Assembly (NCBI RefSeq): GCF_029846175.1
Contig: NZ_JARWAC010000017.1
Coordinates: 294,706-358,705 of the forward strand
Length of the DNA stretch: 64,000 bases
Direction: 5' to 3'
Origin: Sphaerisporangium sp. TRM90804
Lineage (GTDB): Bacteria; Actinomycetota; Actinomycetes; Streptosporangiales; Streptosporangiaceae
How positions within the stretch are numbered: the first letter of the stretch is position 1; every line of letters starts with the position of its first letter. The position numbers and the translations under genes are program-made. Below the pieces are notes generated by a model. That model saw only the letters and a program-made list of their open reading frames with translations. It was not told where the DNA came from and ran no database searches. Shown here piece by piece: positions 41,738-49,367 of the stretch.

Positions 41738-42496
41738 ATGTCGCACGACTCCCTGTCCGCGTGGTATGCGGACTTCTTCACCGAGCTGCCCAACGCCTTC
41801 TGGCGGGCGGCCGTACCCGAGCGGACGACCGCCGCCGAGGTCGGCTTCGTCGCCCGGGTGGCCGGGCTGGCGCCCGGCTCCCGGGTGCTGGACGTGGCCT
41901 GCGGAAGCGGCCGGCACGCCCTCGGGCTGGCCCGGCGCGGCTGCCGGGTCACCGGCCTCGACGTCTCGGCCGAGGCCATCGAGTACGCCCGCGCCGCCGC
42001 CGCGGCCGAGCGGCTCGACCTCGACCTGCGCCAGGGCGACATGCGGGAGCTTCCCGCCGACGTCCGGGGCGATGTGGCGATGTGCATGGGCAACGCCTTC
42101 GGCTACCTGGAGCATGACGGCACCCGGAGGTTCCTCGCGGGCCTCGCCGGGCTCGTCGTGCCGGGAGGCGCCCTCATCCTGGACTACGCGTTCGTGGCCG
42201 AGTCGCTGCTGCCGAACCTGGCCCTGGAGGAGCCGCCGATGACGATCGGCGGGGTCGAGGCCGTCTCGGTCAACGAGTACGACGTGGTGAACAGCCGCTG
42301 GCTCACCTCGTTCACCTTCCGCCGGGGCACGCGGGAGCACCGCGGCACCTCCGTGCAGCACGTCTACACCACGGCGGAGGTCGTCCGGCTGGTCACCGAG
42401 GCCGGGTTCGCCGCCGTCGAGCTGTACGGCGACGCCGACGGCGCCCCGTTCCGCTTCGGCAGCCCCCGCCTGCTCCTGGTGGCCCGGCGCCCGTAG
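41738..42496 (+). CDS. SAM-dependent class I methyltransferase
   Basis: A 252-residue methyltransferase. Motif I VLDVACGSGRHALGLA is near residue 54, motif II (GLDVSAEAIEYAR) near 77, the acidic RQGDMRELP loop near 100, and the post-motif GALILDYAF near 145. ATG at 41738 has GGAG 11 bases upstream; an ATG at 41720 is possible. The small insertion and C-terminal RGTSVQHVYTTAEVVRLVTEAGF are typical of small-molecule methyltransferases. Substrate unknown. It ends at a cluster of strong hairpins (42498-42617). Confidence 0.9.
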   Translation: MSHDSLSAWYADFFTELPNAFWRAAVPERTTAAEVGFVARVAGLAPGSRVLDVACGSGRHALGLARRGCRVTGLDVSAEAIEYARAAAAAERLDLDLRQGDMRELPADVRGDVAMCMGNAFGYLEHDGTRRFLAGLAGLVVPGGALILDYAFVAESLLPNLALEEPPMTIGGVEAVSVNEYDVVNSRWLTSFTFRRGTREHRGTSVQHVYTTAEVVRLVTEAGFAAVELYGDADGAPFRFGSPRLLLVARRP

Positions 42497-42497
42497 C

Positions 42498-42523
42498 CCG
42501 CCGCCCGCAGATCCGGGCGGCGG
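42498..42523 (+). terminator. Hairpin right after the methyltransferase stop
   Basis: A perfect 10-bp stem, CCGCCGCCCG / CGGGCGGCGG, with a 6-nt loop, beginning two bases after the stop. Confidence 0.7.
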
Positions 42524-42576
42524 CCACCACGGCGCTGTGCCCTGGCCGCCGGCCGCAACGGCGATGAGTCCTGACC

Positions 42577-42617
42577 GCCGGCCGCGCTCGCCTGCCAGGC
42601 GGGCGCGGCCGGCTTTT
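42577..42617 (+). terminator. Second hairpin with T tract
   Basis: An 11-bp stem (GCCGGCCGCGC and complement) with a small inner stem GCCT-GCC-AGGC, directly followed by TTTT. It is a canonical intrinsic terminator. Confidence 0.85.
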
Positions 42618-42826
42618 CGCTCACCGCGCCGCCCCGGTCACCGCTCTCGTCCCGCCGGGAAGCGGCCGAGACTCGCGGACGAGCGGTCCGAGGCGATCGC
42701 CCTGGTCACGATGGGTACATGACGGTTGTCGGCCGGCCGGAAAGGGTGTGCCCCCGCAGTCTGACCGTGCGGCCGGGGCCGGTCTCGCCGTCGGCGAGCC
42801 GGGAAACGATACAGGGGGCCCGGGCA
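42618..42826 (+). promoter_or_regulatory. Leader of the isochorismatase-family gene
   Basis: About 209 bases from the terminator to the gene. A long in-frame extension from 42719 lacks a ribosome site, while GGGGGCCCGGGCA precedes the chosen ATG at 42827. A weak -10 (GGTACAT near 42714) lies before the extension. Confidence 0.4.
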
Positions 42827-43477
42827 ATGGAAATCCAGCAGTCCGACACCGCGGTGGTGTTCATCGACCCGCAGAACGACGTGCTGAGCGAGAACGGAAC
42901 GAGCTGGGCCGTGGTCGGCGCGAGTGTCACCGAGAACGGCACGGTCGAGAACATGGAGCGCATCTTCAAGGCCGCCAAGGAGCGGGACTATGACGTCTTC
43001 ATATCGCCCCACTACTTCTATCCCTCCGACGACGGCTGGAGGTTCAACGGCCCGCTGGAGGCCGAGGAGTTCCGGACCGGCACCTTCGCGCGAAGCGGCC
43101 CGCTGGATCTGACCGGTTTCCGCGACTCCGGCGCGGACTGGCTGGATCGATTCAAGCCCTACATCGAAGACGGCAGGACCGTCGTCGCCGACCCGCACAA
43201 GGTGTTCGGCCCGCAGACCAACGATCTGGTCCTGCAGCTGCGCAAGCGGGGGATCAGCAGGATCGTTCTCGGCGGCATGCTGGCGAACCTGTGCGTCGAA
43301 TCACACCTGCGGGAGTTCCTGGAGCAGGGCTTCGAGGTGGCGGTCGTCAGGGACGCGACCGCCGGCCCCCGGCACCCCGACTGGGGCGACGGCTACGAGG
43401 CGGCGATCGTCAACTACCGATTCCTCGCCCACGCGGTGCCCTCGACCGAGGAGTTGGTCGACCGCATGCTCCGGTAG
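42827..43477 (+). CDS. Isochorismatase-like cysteine hydrolase
   Basis: A 216-residue member of the isochorismatase/nicotinamidase superfamily. The catalytic triad is in view: D14 in FIDPQND, K125 in DPHKVFG and C156 in GGMLANLCVESHLREF, with the cis-peptide loop before the cysteine. The TTFARSGPL region and the ESHLREFLEQGFEV helix are usual. It would hydrolyse an amide, ureido or vinyl-ether substrate; the exact substrate is not readable. The ATG at 42827 is chosen as the superfamily normally begins a few residues before the first aspartate. It is a single-gene unit. Confidence 0.9.
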   Translation: MEIQQSDTAVVFIDPQNDVLSENGTSWAVVGASVTENGTVENMERIFKAAKERDYDVFISPHYFYPSDDGWRFNGPLEAEEFRTGTFARSGPLDLTGFRDSGADWLDRFKPYIEDGRTVVADPHKVFGPQTNDLVLQLRKRGISRIVLGGMLANLCVESHLREFLEQGFEVAVVRDATAGPRHPDWGDGYEAAIVNYRFLAHAVPSTEELVDRMLR

Positions 43478-43535
43478 GTCCCCACGTCTTCGGGGAGTAC
43501 GCCGGGCGGCCCGACCCGGCTGTCTGTGGACGCCG

Positions 43536-44183
43536 TCAGTCGCCGCCCAGGTCGGCCAGGCCGATATCGCCGTCGGGCAGTCGCTGGATGTCCGGGTGGG
43601 CGCGCAGGCCGTCGAGCATGAGCGTCAGATAGCGGTCCACGCTGCGCTGGGTGAGTTCGGCACGCAGGCCGGGGAGTGGCCGCAGGAGCAGGGCCATCAT
43701 CAGCGTCAGGTCGCCGGCGTCCACGTCGTGGCGCAGGTCGCCGTCGGCTTGGGCGCGGCGGACGAGGCGGTCGAGGATCCTCAGCAGGGTCTGGCGCAGC
43801 CGCCGTTCCTCGGGGTCGGCGTGGAGCTGCTCCCAGGTGCTGGTGAACCAGATCGACAGCCAGGTGGCCAGCCGCAGTTCGGCGGCGGCCCGGCGGACGA
43901 AGCGCGACAGCGCCCGCCAGGCGTCCGGCTCCTCGTCCTCGGCGTCACGCGCGATGGCGACCACGCGGTGGAAGCCGTCCAGCGCGACCCCGCGCACCAG
44001 CGCCTCGCGGTCGGGAAAGCGGCGGTAGAGGGTGGCGTTCCCGACGCCGGCGCGGCGGGCCACCTCCTCCATCGGCACCTCGGGGCCACGCTCGGCGATG
44101 AGCGCGCGGGCGGCCTCGATGATCTGTTCCCGGTTGAGCCTGGCGTCGGCTCGCAGCCTGCGGCCGGGGCTCTCGTTCGTCAC
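43536..44183 (-). CDS. TetR-family regulator, leaderless
   Basis: A 215-residue TetR regulator: RLNREQIIEAARALIAERGPEVPMEEVARRAGVGNATLYRRFPDREAL forms the DNA-binding domain (residues ~15-60) and the rest is the helical ligand domain. The GTG at 44183 has no Shine-Dalgarno; TATACT ends six bases upstream on the minus strand (44190-44195), so the message is probably leaderless. It is divergent from the arylamine N-acetyltransferase with only 75 bases between, where CACTT...AAGTG inverted elements lie, so it likely represses both. Confidence 0.9.
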   Translation of the reverse strand: MTNESPGRRLRADARLNREQIIEAARALIAERGPEVPMEEVARRAGVGNATLYRRFPDREALVRGVALDGFHRVVAIARDAEDEEPDAWRALSRFVRRAAAELRLATWLSIWFTSTWEQLHADPEERRLRQTLLRILDRLVRRAQADGDLRHDVDAGDLTLMMALLLRPLPGLRAELTQRSVDRYLTLMLDGLRAHPDIQRLPDGDIGLADLGGD

Positions 44184-44189
44184 TCCGCC

Positions 44190-44258
44190 AGTATACGGAT
44201 GAATCTCTATCACTTGCAGTGTATAAGTGGGGAATCTTCTTTCACTTAGGAGGCGGAG
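44190..44258. promoter_or_regulatory. TetR-NAT divergent promoter and probable operator
   Basis: The -10 TATACT of the tetR gene is at complement 44190-44195. Toward the NAT gene, CACTT...AAGTG inverted segments surround GCAGTGTAT at ~44212-44230, with another CACTT at ~44244 next to the ribosome site AGGAGG. The density of half-sites fits a TetR dimer operator controlling both genes. Confidence 0.5.
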
Positions 44259-45107
44259 ATGACCGCGGAGATGACCATCGACCCGATGCTCCACCGGATC
44301 GGGCACCACGGGCCCGTGGACGCCGGCCCGGAGACGTTGTCCGCTCTGCACCGGGCCTGGCGGCGGGCCGTGCCGTACGAGAATCTCGACATTCAGCTCG
44401 GCAGGCCGATCTCCCTCGAACCGGACGCGCTGTTCGACAAACTCGTGCGGCGCCGGCGCGGCGGCTACTGCTACGAGCAGAACGCGGGCCTGGCCATGCT
44501 GTTACGCCTGGCGGGCTTCGAGGTGACGATGGTGGAGGCCGGCGTCCTGCGCGCGGCCCGGGGTGAGGCGATGTGGGGCAACCACAACGCGCTGCTGGTC
44601 GATCTCGACGGCCGGCGCTGGCTGGCCGACGCCGGCATCGGGGACGGCTTCGTCGAGCCGCTGCCGCTGCGCGAGGGGCCGCACATCCAGGAGGGCCTGA
44701 CCTACCGGCTGGAGCGGCTCGACCCGGGCACCTGGCGCTTCCACCACCATCCCGGCGGGACGATCGCCTCCTACGACTTCCGGCTGTCACCGCGTGACAT
44801 CGCCGACTTCGCCGCCCGCTCGCGGGAACTGTCCACCTCCGCCGAGTCGACGTACGTCACCACCCTCATGGCCGCCCGGCCGGCCGGCGGCTCCACGCTG
44901 GTGCTGCTGTCACGCACGCTGCGCCGGTTGGGCGCCGGCGGCAGGACGTCCCGGACCATCGGAGATCTGGACGAGTTCGCCAGAACGCTCTCCACGGACT
45001 TCCTCGTCCCGCTCGACGACCTGGGCGAGAGCGGCCTCGCTCGCCTCTGGCACAAGACAGGCACCCAGGACGACCTGTGGCGCACCCGCGTCGGCGACAT
45101 CCCCTAG
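44259..45107 (+). CDS. nat: Arylamine N-acetyltransferase
   Basis: A 282-residue enzyme that transfers acetyl from acetyl-CoA to arylamines or arylhydroxylamines. The cysteine-protease-like triad is intact: C71 in RGGYCYEQN, H109 in GNHNALLV and D124 in LADAGIG. Length matches bacterial NATs. Related amide synthases close ansamycin macrolactams, but no AHBA genes are present here. AGGAGG lies just upstream of the ATG. A TTA codon at 44502-44504 is unusual for the genome and could make translation growth-phase dependent. Its stop overlaps the stop of the convergent kinase gene in a shared CTAG. Confidence 0.94.
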   Translation: MTAEMTIDPMLHRIGHHGPVDAGPETLSALHRAWRRAVPYENLDIQLGRPISLEPDALFDKLVRRRRGGYCYEQNAGLAMLLRLAGFEVTMVEAGVLRAARGEAMWGNHNALLVDLDGRRWLADAGIGDGFVEPLPLREGPHIQEGLTYRLERLDPGTWRFHHHPGGTIASYDFRLSPRDIADFAARSRELSTSAESTYVTTLMAARPAGGSTLVLLSRTLRRLGAGGRTSRTIGDLDEFARTLSTDFLVPLDDLGESGLARLWHKTGTQDDLWRTRVGDIP

Positions 45108-45943
45108 ATCAGCCACGGCGCAGCCGCCGCCCGGAGCCGGCTGAGCCACTCGGTGCCGAGGCGGCGGCCGTCCGGGAGCTGGTCGTCTCGGTCCCAGCGC
45201 CATGCCGTGATCATGGCCAGCACGAGGACGCGGCACGCGCGCAGCAGGGCTTGGTCGACGCCCGGGTACAGCTCGCCGACGCCTTCGGGCGCGTGAGCGA
45301 GGTCGAACTCGACAGGCCCGTGGCAACACGTCTCCAGGTCGATGAAGAGCAGCCCGTTCTTCGTGGTGAGCACGTTGCCCGGGTGTGGCTCACCGTGCAG
45401 GAGCTGCTCGGCGCCGCCGTGCTCGCCGACCACGCGTCGCAGGCCTCGCAGCGTGCCGCCGAGCAGCTCCCGGTCCGCGTCGGTGAGTCGCGGAGTACGG
45501 TCGCGGCTCGCCACGAGCCGCTGAGCCTGCTCGACCCGATCGGTGAAGTGCGGCGCCGGGACGTCGAGCTTGCGCATGCCGGCGTGCAACCGGTCGAGCG
45601 CGTCGGCGTAGTCGGCCGGCGGGACCTCGCGATGTGTCACGGGTTCGTAGTAGGTCCACAGCGTGACGACGAAGCCGTCACGCTCATAGACGCGCGGCTC
45701 CACCCGAGGATCCAGAGCGGCCACAGGGCTCTCGGATTCGGCGAGCCGTCGAGCGAGCTCGATCTCGAACCGCGCGACCTGTCGCGCCACAGGTGCCACC
45801 CGCGCCAGGACGTCACAGGGCAGCAGGCGCAGGGTGAGCTTGCTCGAATTCTGCAGAACGACCGCGTCGTCGGCTGTCAGGCCGAGTGATGAGGCGGTCG
45901 ACTCGGCCGCGGCCACCGCGCGCGAGAACTCTGACGCCTGCAT
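45104..45943 (-). CDS. Aminoglycoside phosphotransferase-like kinase (APH fold)
   Basis: A 279-residue protein with the kinase core of the APH/choline-kinase family. The Brenner motif HGEPHPGNV near residue 183 holds the catalytic aspartate position replaced by E in the common HGD (here HGE), which is also seen in many uncharacterised actinomycete homologues. The metal-binding loop LFIDLETCCHGP with its aspartate is near 199. The N-lobe is present (LTLRLLPCDVLARV). The substrate may be a hydroxylated small molecule; true antibiotic resistance is not implied. It is convergent with nat. Confidence 0.85.
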   Translation of the reverse strand: MQASEFSRAVAAAESTASSLGLTADDAVVLQNSSKLTLRLLPCDVLARVAPVARQVARFEIELARRLAESESPVAALDPRVEPRVYERDGFVVTLWTYYEPVTHREVPPADYADALDRLHAGMRKLDVPAPHFTDRVEQAQRLVASRDRTPRLTDADRELLGGTLRGLRRVVGEHGGAEQLLHGEPHPGNVLTTKNGLLFIDLETCCHGPVEFDLAHAPEGVGELYPGVDQALLRACRVLVLAMITAWRWDRDDQLPDGRRLGTEWLSRLRAAAAPWLI

Positions 45944-46041
45944 CGTCGCCCGGCCCTCTCACTCAGACGCTGCCGCACTCTCCAAGCGGGGCGACCCGGG
46001 CAAACATACAAGGTGTGCCTCCGGTGACGAACCGGGTTTTC

Positions 46042-46401
46042 TCACGGCTCGATGACGAGGCGCCGGATGAGCCCGTCGAGGAGGGTGAAGCGGAAACGGA
46101 GGTCCACGGTGCCCCCCGGGAAGTCGCCGGCCAGGTGCTGGGTGACCGTGTAGTCGCCGTCGCTCTCGGCGGGCCGCTCGGCGGCGATCGGGGTGATCGT
46201 GTACGTGTAGGCGCCGGCGGAATGGTCCGCCCATGCGGCGATGGCGGTGAGGCCGGTATGGGTGTGGCCGTCGTCGACGACCGTGGCGTCGGCGGCGAAC
46301 AGGCTGAGCTGGGCCGGGATGTCGTCGTGGCGGTGGGCGGCCAGGTAGGCGGTGATGGCGGCGGGCAGGGCGTCCAAGGCGACGGTCTGGGTTGGGTTCA
46401 T
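46042..46401 (-). CDS. SnoaL-like small protein
   Basis: A 119-residue NTF2/SnoaL-like cone protein: the N-terminal helices (LPAAITAYLAAHRHDDIPAQLSLF) lead to ADATVVDDGHTHTGLTAIAAW, the family's usual first strand and loop, and the C-terminal strands are VDLRFRFTLLDGLIRRLVI. It is divergent from the HxlR regulator at 46508 with a nested palindrome between, so it is probably the target of that regulator. HxlR proteins typically sense quinone or aldehyde electrophiles, so a detoxifying role is plausible. Catalytic residues cannot be assigned. Confidence 0.85.
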   Translation of the reverse strand: MNPTQTVALDALPAAITAYLAAHRHDDIPAQLSLFAADATVVDDGHTHTGLTAIAAWADHSAGAYTYTITPIAAERPAESDGDYTVTQHLAGDFPGGTVDLRFRFTLLDGLIRRLVIEP

Positions 46402-46449
46402 GGCTTGTCCCTCGCGTGTCGATGGTGAGGTCGTGCGGGTGTGCTACTG

Positions 46450-46488
46450 ACTGCTAGAATGAAAGTGACTCACTTCGACAATAGCAGT
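46450..46488. promoter_or_regulatory. Nested palindromic operator for HxlR
   Basis: A core AAGTGA-C-TCACTT (46463-46475) is centred inside a wider pair ACTGCTA (46450-46456) and TAGCAGT (46482-46488). Both dyads share the same centre, as expected for an HxlR dimer operator with extended contacts. It overlaps the divergent promoters. Confidence 0.7.
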
Positions 46489-46507
46489 GACTGCGGGAGG
46501 TTCGTCC

Positions 46508-46999
46508 ATGCCGCTCCGGACCAGGCAAGAAGACCGCGAGTGCCCGCTGTCCGCCACTATCGAGCACGTCGGCGAGTGGTGGACGCTGTTGCTGCTGCAC
46601 GACGCCTTCGACGGCTACACCAGGTTCGACCAGTTCCAGGAGAACCTGCGCATCTCCTCCAGCATGCTCACCAGCCGGCTCAAGGCCCTGGTCGCCGACG
46701 GTCTGCTGGAGCGCCGCCCCTACCAGACGAATCCGGTGCGCCACGAGTACGTGCTGACCGAGCTGGGCCGTTCGCTGCGGCCGGTCATCGTCGCGATGGC
46801 CGCCTGGGGCAACGCCCGCCTGCCGGCCGAGGAGCGCAGCATGATCCTGGTCGACGCGGCCACCGGTGAGGAGGTCGAGCCGGTCATGATCGACGCCAAG
46901 ACCGGCCGCCGTCTGGACGACAGCCGTGCGTACGTCTTCACCGCCGGCCCGGCCGCCGGTGCGACCATGCGTGCCCGCTACACCCCGCAGCGACCGTAG
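46508..46999 (+). CDS. HxlR-family transcriptional regulator
   Basis: A 163-residue winged-helix regulator of the HxlR type. The N-terminal cysteine lies in DRECPLSATIEHVGEWWTLLLL, the usual position of the redox-sensing cysteine (residue ~11), and the wing region is RFDQFQENLRISSSMLTSRLKALVADGLLERRPY. The last ~50 residues (VDAATGEEVEPVMIDAKTGRRLDDSRAYVFTAGPAAG) form a C-terminal tail seen in actinomycete members. ATG at 46508 has GGAGG seven bases upstream. A partial second copy of this tail follows at 47011. Confidence 0.92.
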   Translation: MPLRTRQEDRECPLSATIEHVGEWWTLLLLHDAFDGYTRFDQFQENLRISSSMLTSRLKALVADGLLERRPYQTNPVRHEYVLTELGRSLRPVIVAMAAWGNARLPAEERSMILVDAATGEEVEPVMIDAKTGRRLDDSRAYVFTAGPAAGATMRARYTPQRP

Positions 47000-47010
47000 A
47001 GGAGACCGGA

Positions 47011-47118
47011 GTGGTCGTGGTCGACGCCGGGACGGGCAGTCGCCTGGACGACGGCCGCGCGTACGTCGTCACCAACGGCCCCGCCGGTGCGCGGTCACCA
47101 CGTCGTGCGAAAGGGTGA
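47011..47118 (+). pseudogene. Partial duplicate of the HxlR C-terminal tail (35-codon frame)
   Basis: Right after the HxlR stop, GAGGAGACC precedes a GTG that opens 35 codons reading VVVDAGTGSRLDDGRAYVVTNG then PAGARSP. This matches the HxlR tail VDAKTGRRLDDSRAYVFTAG and PAAGATM at the protein and DNA level, without the HTH. It is therefore a duplicated or left-over fragment of an HxlR gene end. Because it keeps a ribosome site, it might be translated, but it is more likely a recombination scar. It ends one base before the converging peptide gene. Confidence 0.65.
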
Positions 47119-47415
47119 TCACGAGCAGAGCAAGCCGTTCACCGTACCCAGCTCGGGATACGCCTGGTGGTATTCGCAGTAGTAATCGCCGGCGTACCAC
47201 CCACCGGTGATCGTGACGTTCATCCATCCGTCTCCAGACCCCGAGCCCGTGCATCCCTCGCCCCAAACCCGATATCCCAGTGTGGAGGAGAAATACTGGT
47301 AGGTTCCGGTGGCACAGGTGTAGTAACCCTCGGCGTGCGCGGCCGGAGCAGGCAGTGAGGTCACTGACAGGACGATTATCGAGGCGGCGGTGGCGAGGCG
47401 TCTCATCGACGGAAG
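47119..47415 (-). CDS. Small secreted Cys peptide, paralogue B
   Basis: A precursor of 98 residues (GTG at 47415 with AAGGGG just upstream; ATG at 47406 is an alternative). A signal peptide runs through LATAASIIVLSVTSLPAPAAHA. The mature ~67 residues carry four cysteines at the same relative positions as paralogue A (32717-33010): YTC, GCTGSGSG, YYC and LLC near the end. Shared segments include GCTGSGSG and ITGG-YAG-Y. The aromatic content (YQYF, GYRVWGEG, WYAGDYYCEYHQAY) is higher than in A. Function unknown; two disulfides are likely. Confidence 0.82.
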   Translation of the reverse strand, partial: LPSMRRLATAASIIVLSVTSLPAPAAHAEGYYTCATGTYQYFSSTLGYRVWGEGCTGSGSGDGWMNVTITGGWYAGDYYCEYHQAYPELGTVNGLLCS

Positions 47416-47701
47416 CACGATGCCCCTTTCGCTGGAATCGGTGATCCCCTGTGTACCCCCATCGCGTCGCGCCACGATTGCCGCCGTTGTCCACATCCGG
47501 CCGCTTTATGATCTTTCATGGAATCTCGCCGGGAGCCGTCCCGCTGTCCGGGCCGATGTCGGCCACTTCGCAGGTTGCCCGTTCCGCCGGGATCTCGGTG
47601 AGCCCTGGCATGGCGATCGATCGCGCGCGATAGGTCCTGATCTCACCGGCCCGCCCCCGTCCGCATGCCAACTTTTCCGGTGAAAGGCGCGTCTTATCCT
47701 T

Positions 47702-48799
47702 ATGGGACTCTTATTTCGCGGCACCGCCGCAGCCCTCGCTCTTTTCCTCACCGCTAGTCCGGCCACCGCCCACGCCGTGCCGTCGGCCGCCGCCCGGGCT
47801 GTGGCGCCGGCCGGTCAGTGGAGTGTCGTCCATGACGACCGCCGCGACTCCTACGACTCGGTGACGGTGACGCCGGGCGGGGCGGTCTGGGTCGCGGGGA
47901 CCAGGCGCGCGGGTAGCGGGTCGACCGGCGCCGAGCCGCTCCTGTTGAAGCGCGGACAGTCCGCCTTCAAGCGGGTCGCCGGGCCGGGCTTCCGGGTGAG
48001 GCGGCTGGCGTCGGCGTCGGACACCAAGGTCTGGGCGTTCGGCGCGTCGCGATACGCCCGGTGGGACGGCAAGCGCTGGCTGGTCAAGCGATGGCCCCAC
48101 GGCCGGGTCGACCGGGCGGAGTCCATCGGCGAGAACCTGTGGGTCATCGAGAACGCCAACACGTTCCCGTCGGCCGGTAAGGCCGGGTGGAAGGCGCGGT
48201 CCACGCTGCGGCGGCTGGCCGGGTCGGTGTGGCGCAAGGTCCCCACGCCGATCGTGGTCAAAGGGCTCGACGGCAGGTGGGCGGCGGGCTCGGCGCGGGG
48301 CACGGCGGCTCTGGCCCGCTGGACCGGCACGGCCTGGCAAGCGGTCGAGCTTCCGGCGATCCCGTCCGCGCACCCGGGCCAGATCTCGGAGCTGACGGAT
48401 GTCGCGGTCGACGGTGAGACCGGCCGCGTGATGGCCGTCGGCTGGGTCGCCTGGCCGTGCGGCGACGCGAAGTCCTCCTTCCGGGGTGAGACGTTGCTGC
48501 TGACCGGCTACCTGGGCGACCTGAGCTTCGAGGTCCGCAGCGAACCGGGCATCCAGCCGCGCGCCCAGGCGGAGCCCGACGGCAGAGGCGGGGCCTGGGT
48601 CGTCTACGCCAAGGGCGGCGGCAGCGAGTACCTGCACATCGGCCCCGAGAGCGTCGAGCCGGGCGCCTTCCCGGCTCCGCCGAACCGGCGTGCGACCGTC
48701 CGTGACCTGGCCTTCCAGCCGGAGAGCGGGGGGCCCACCTGGGCGGTCGGCGGGGCGCCTTCCGGCCGCGACGGTGTGATCTGGACCTACAACCGCTGA
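47702..48799 (+). CDS. Secreted protein with beta-propeller-like repeats
   Basis: A 365-residue exported protein of no firm family. Signal peptide residues 1-24 (hydrophobic core ending ATAHA). The mature chain has recurrent Trp/Gly strands such as GGAVWVAGTRR, DTKVWAFGASRYARWDGKRW, NLWVIENA and GPTWAVGGAP at ~45-60-residue spacing, which resembles a blade pattern of a beta-propeller. There is a cysteine in WPCGDA only. No membrane anchor or catalytic motif is seen. It overlaps the convergent RsbW-like gene by 13 bases. Confidence 0.75.
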   Translation: MGLLFRGTAAALALFLTASPATAHAVPSAAARAVAPAGQWSVVHDDRRDSYDSVTVTPGGAVWVAGTRRAGSGSTGAEPLLLKRGQSAFKRVAGPGFRVRRLASASDTKVWAFGASRYARWDGKRWLVKRWPHGRVDRAESIGENLWVIENANTFPSAGKAGWKARSTLRRLAGSVWRKVPTPIVVKGLDGRWAAGSARGTAALARWTGTAWQAVELPAIPSAHPGQISELTDVAVDGETGRVMAVGWVAWPCGDAKSSFRGETLLLTGYLGDLSFEVRSEPGIQPRAQAEPDGRGGAWVVYAKGGGSEYLHIGPESVEPGAFPAPPNRRATVRDLAFQPESGGPTWAVGGAPSGRDGVIWTYNR

Positions 48800-49197
48800 G
48801 CGAGCCGATGGCGGTACTTCACCTGGAACCAGACGGTCCGGCCGGCGGGGTCGTCGTAGACGTGCCAGCGGTGGGCGAGGGTTTCCACGAGCATGAGGCC
48901 CCGGCCGTTCTCGGCGTAGATGTCGCCGCGAACGGCCGGGGCCTTGCTGCTCCCGGCGTCCACGACGTCGACGTGAATGAGGTCGTGGCAGTCGACGATC
49001 GCGAGCGTGACCTTTCCGCCGTTTCTTGAGTTGGAATGGATGACGGCATTCGTCACGACTTCGGAGACCAACAGCGTCACGTCGTCGAGAACCGGATGGT
49101 CGTGCCCCAGCTTCTCGCGGACGTATTCGCGCGCGAGCCCGACCGACTCGGGAACGCCTAGAAGGTCGATGACGCCCAACAGATTCCCTGTGCGCAT
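48787..49197 (-). CDS. RsbW-like ATP-binding regulator (anti-sigma/HATPase)
   Basis: A 136-residue HATPase_c protein of the serine-protein-kinase/anti-sigma sort. N-box LLVSEVVTNAVIHSNS near residue 50, G1 VDVVDAGSSKAPA near 84 and G2 ENGRGLMLVETLAHRWHV near 101. It would bind ATP and a protein partner such as an anti-sigma antagonist or sigma factor. Similar proteins commonly sit beside XRE/DUF397 pairs in actinomycetes, as here (divergent from 49368). The ATG at 49197 is chosen as the domain begins shortly after; a longer start at 49251 cannot be excluded. Confidence 0.88.
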   Translation of the reverse strand: MRTGNLLGVIDLLGVPESVGLAREYVREKLGHDHPVLDDVTLLVSEVVTNAVIHSNSRNGGKVTLAIVDCHDLIHVDVVDAGSSKAPAVRGDIYAENGRGLMLVETLAHRWHVYDDPAGRTVWFQVKYRHRLAQRL

Positions 49198-49367
49198 GCC
49201 GTTCGCCTTTTCTCGTGAAAACTCCGCACCCTTTTGAGGACTTCGCGTCACCAGAATGGCGTCGGGGGGTTACGCTCGGTAGTAGATTCCGCCGACGGCT
49301 CGACTACAGTTTCTGTCGATTGGTCGGTCGGCGGATGAATTGCCCTCCCCGAACAGGTAGGTGCGAA

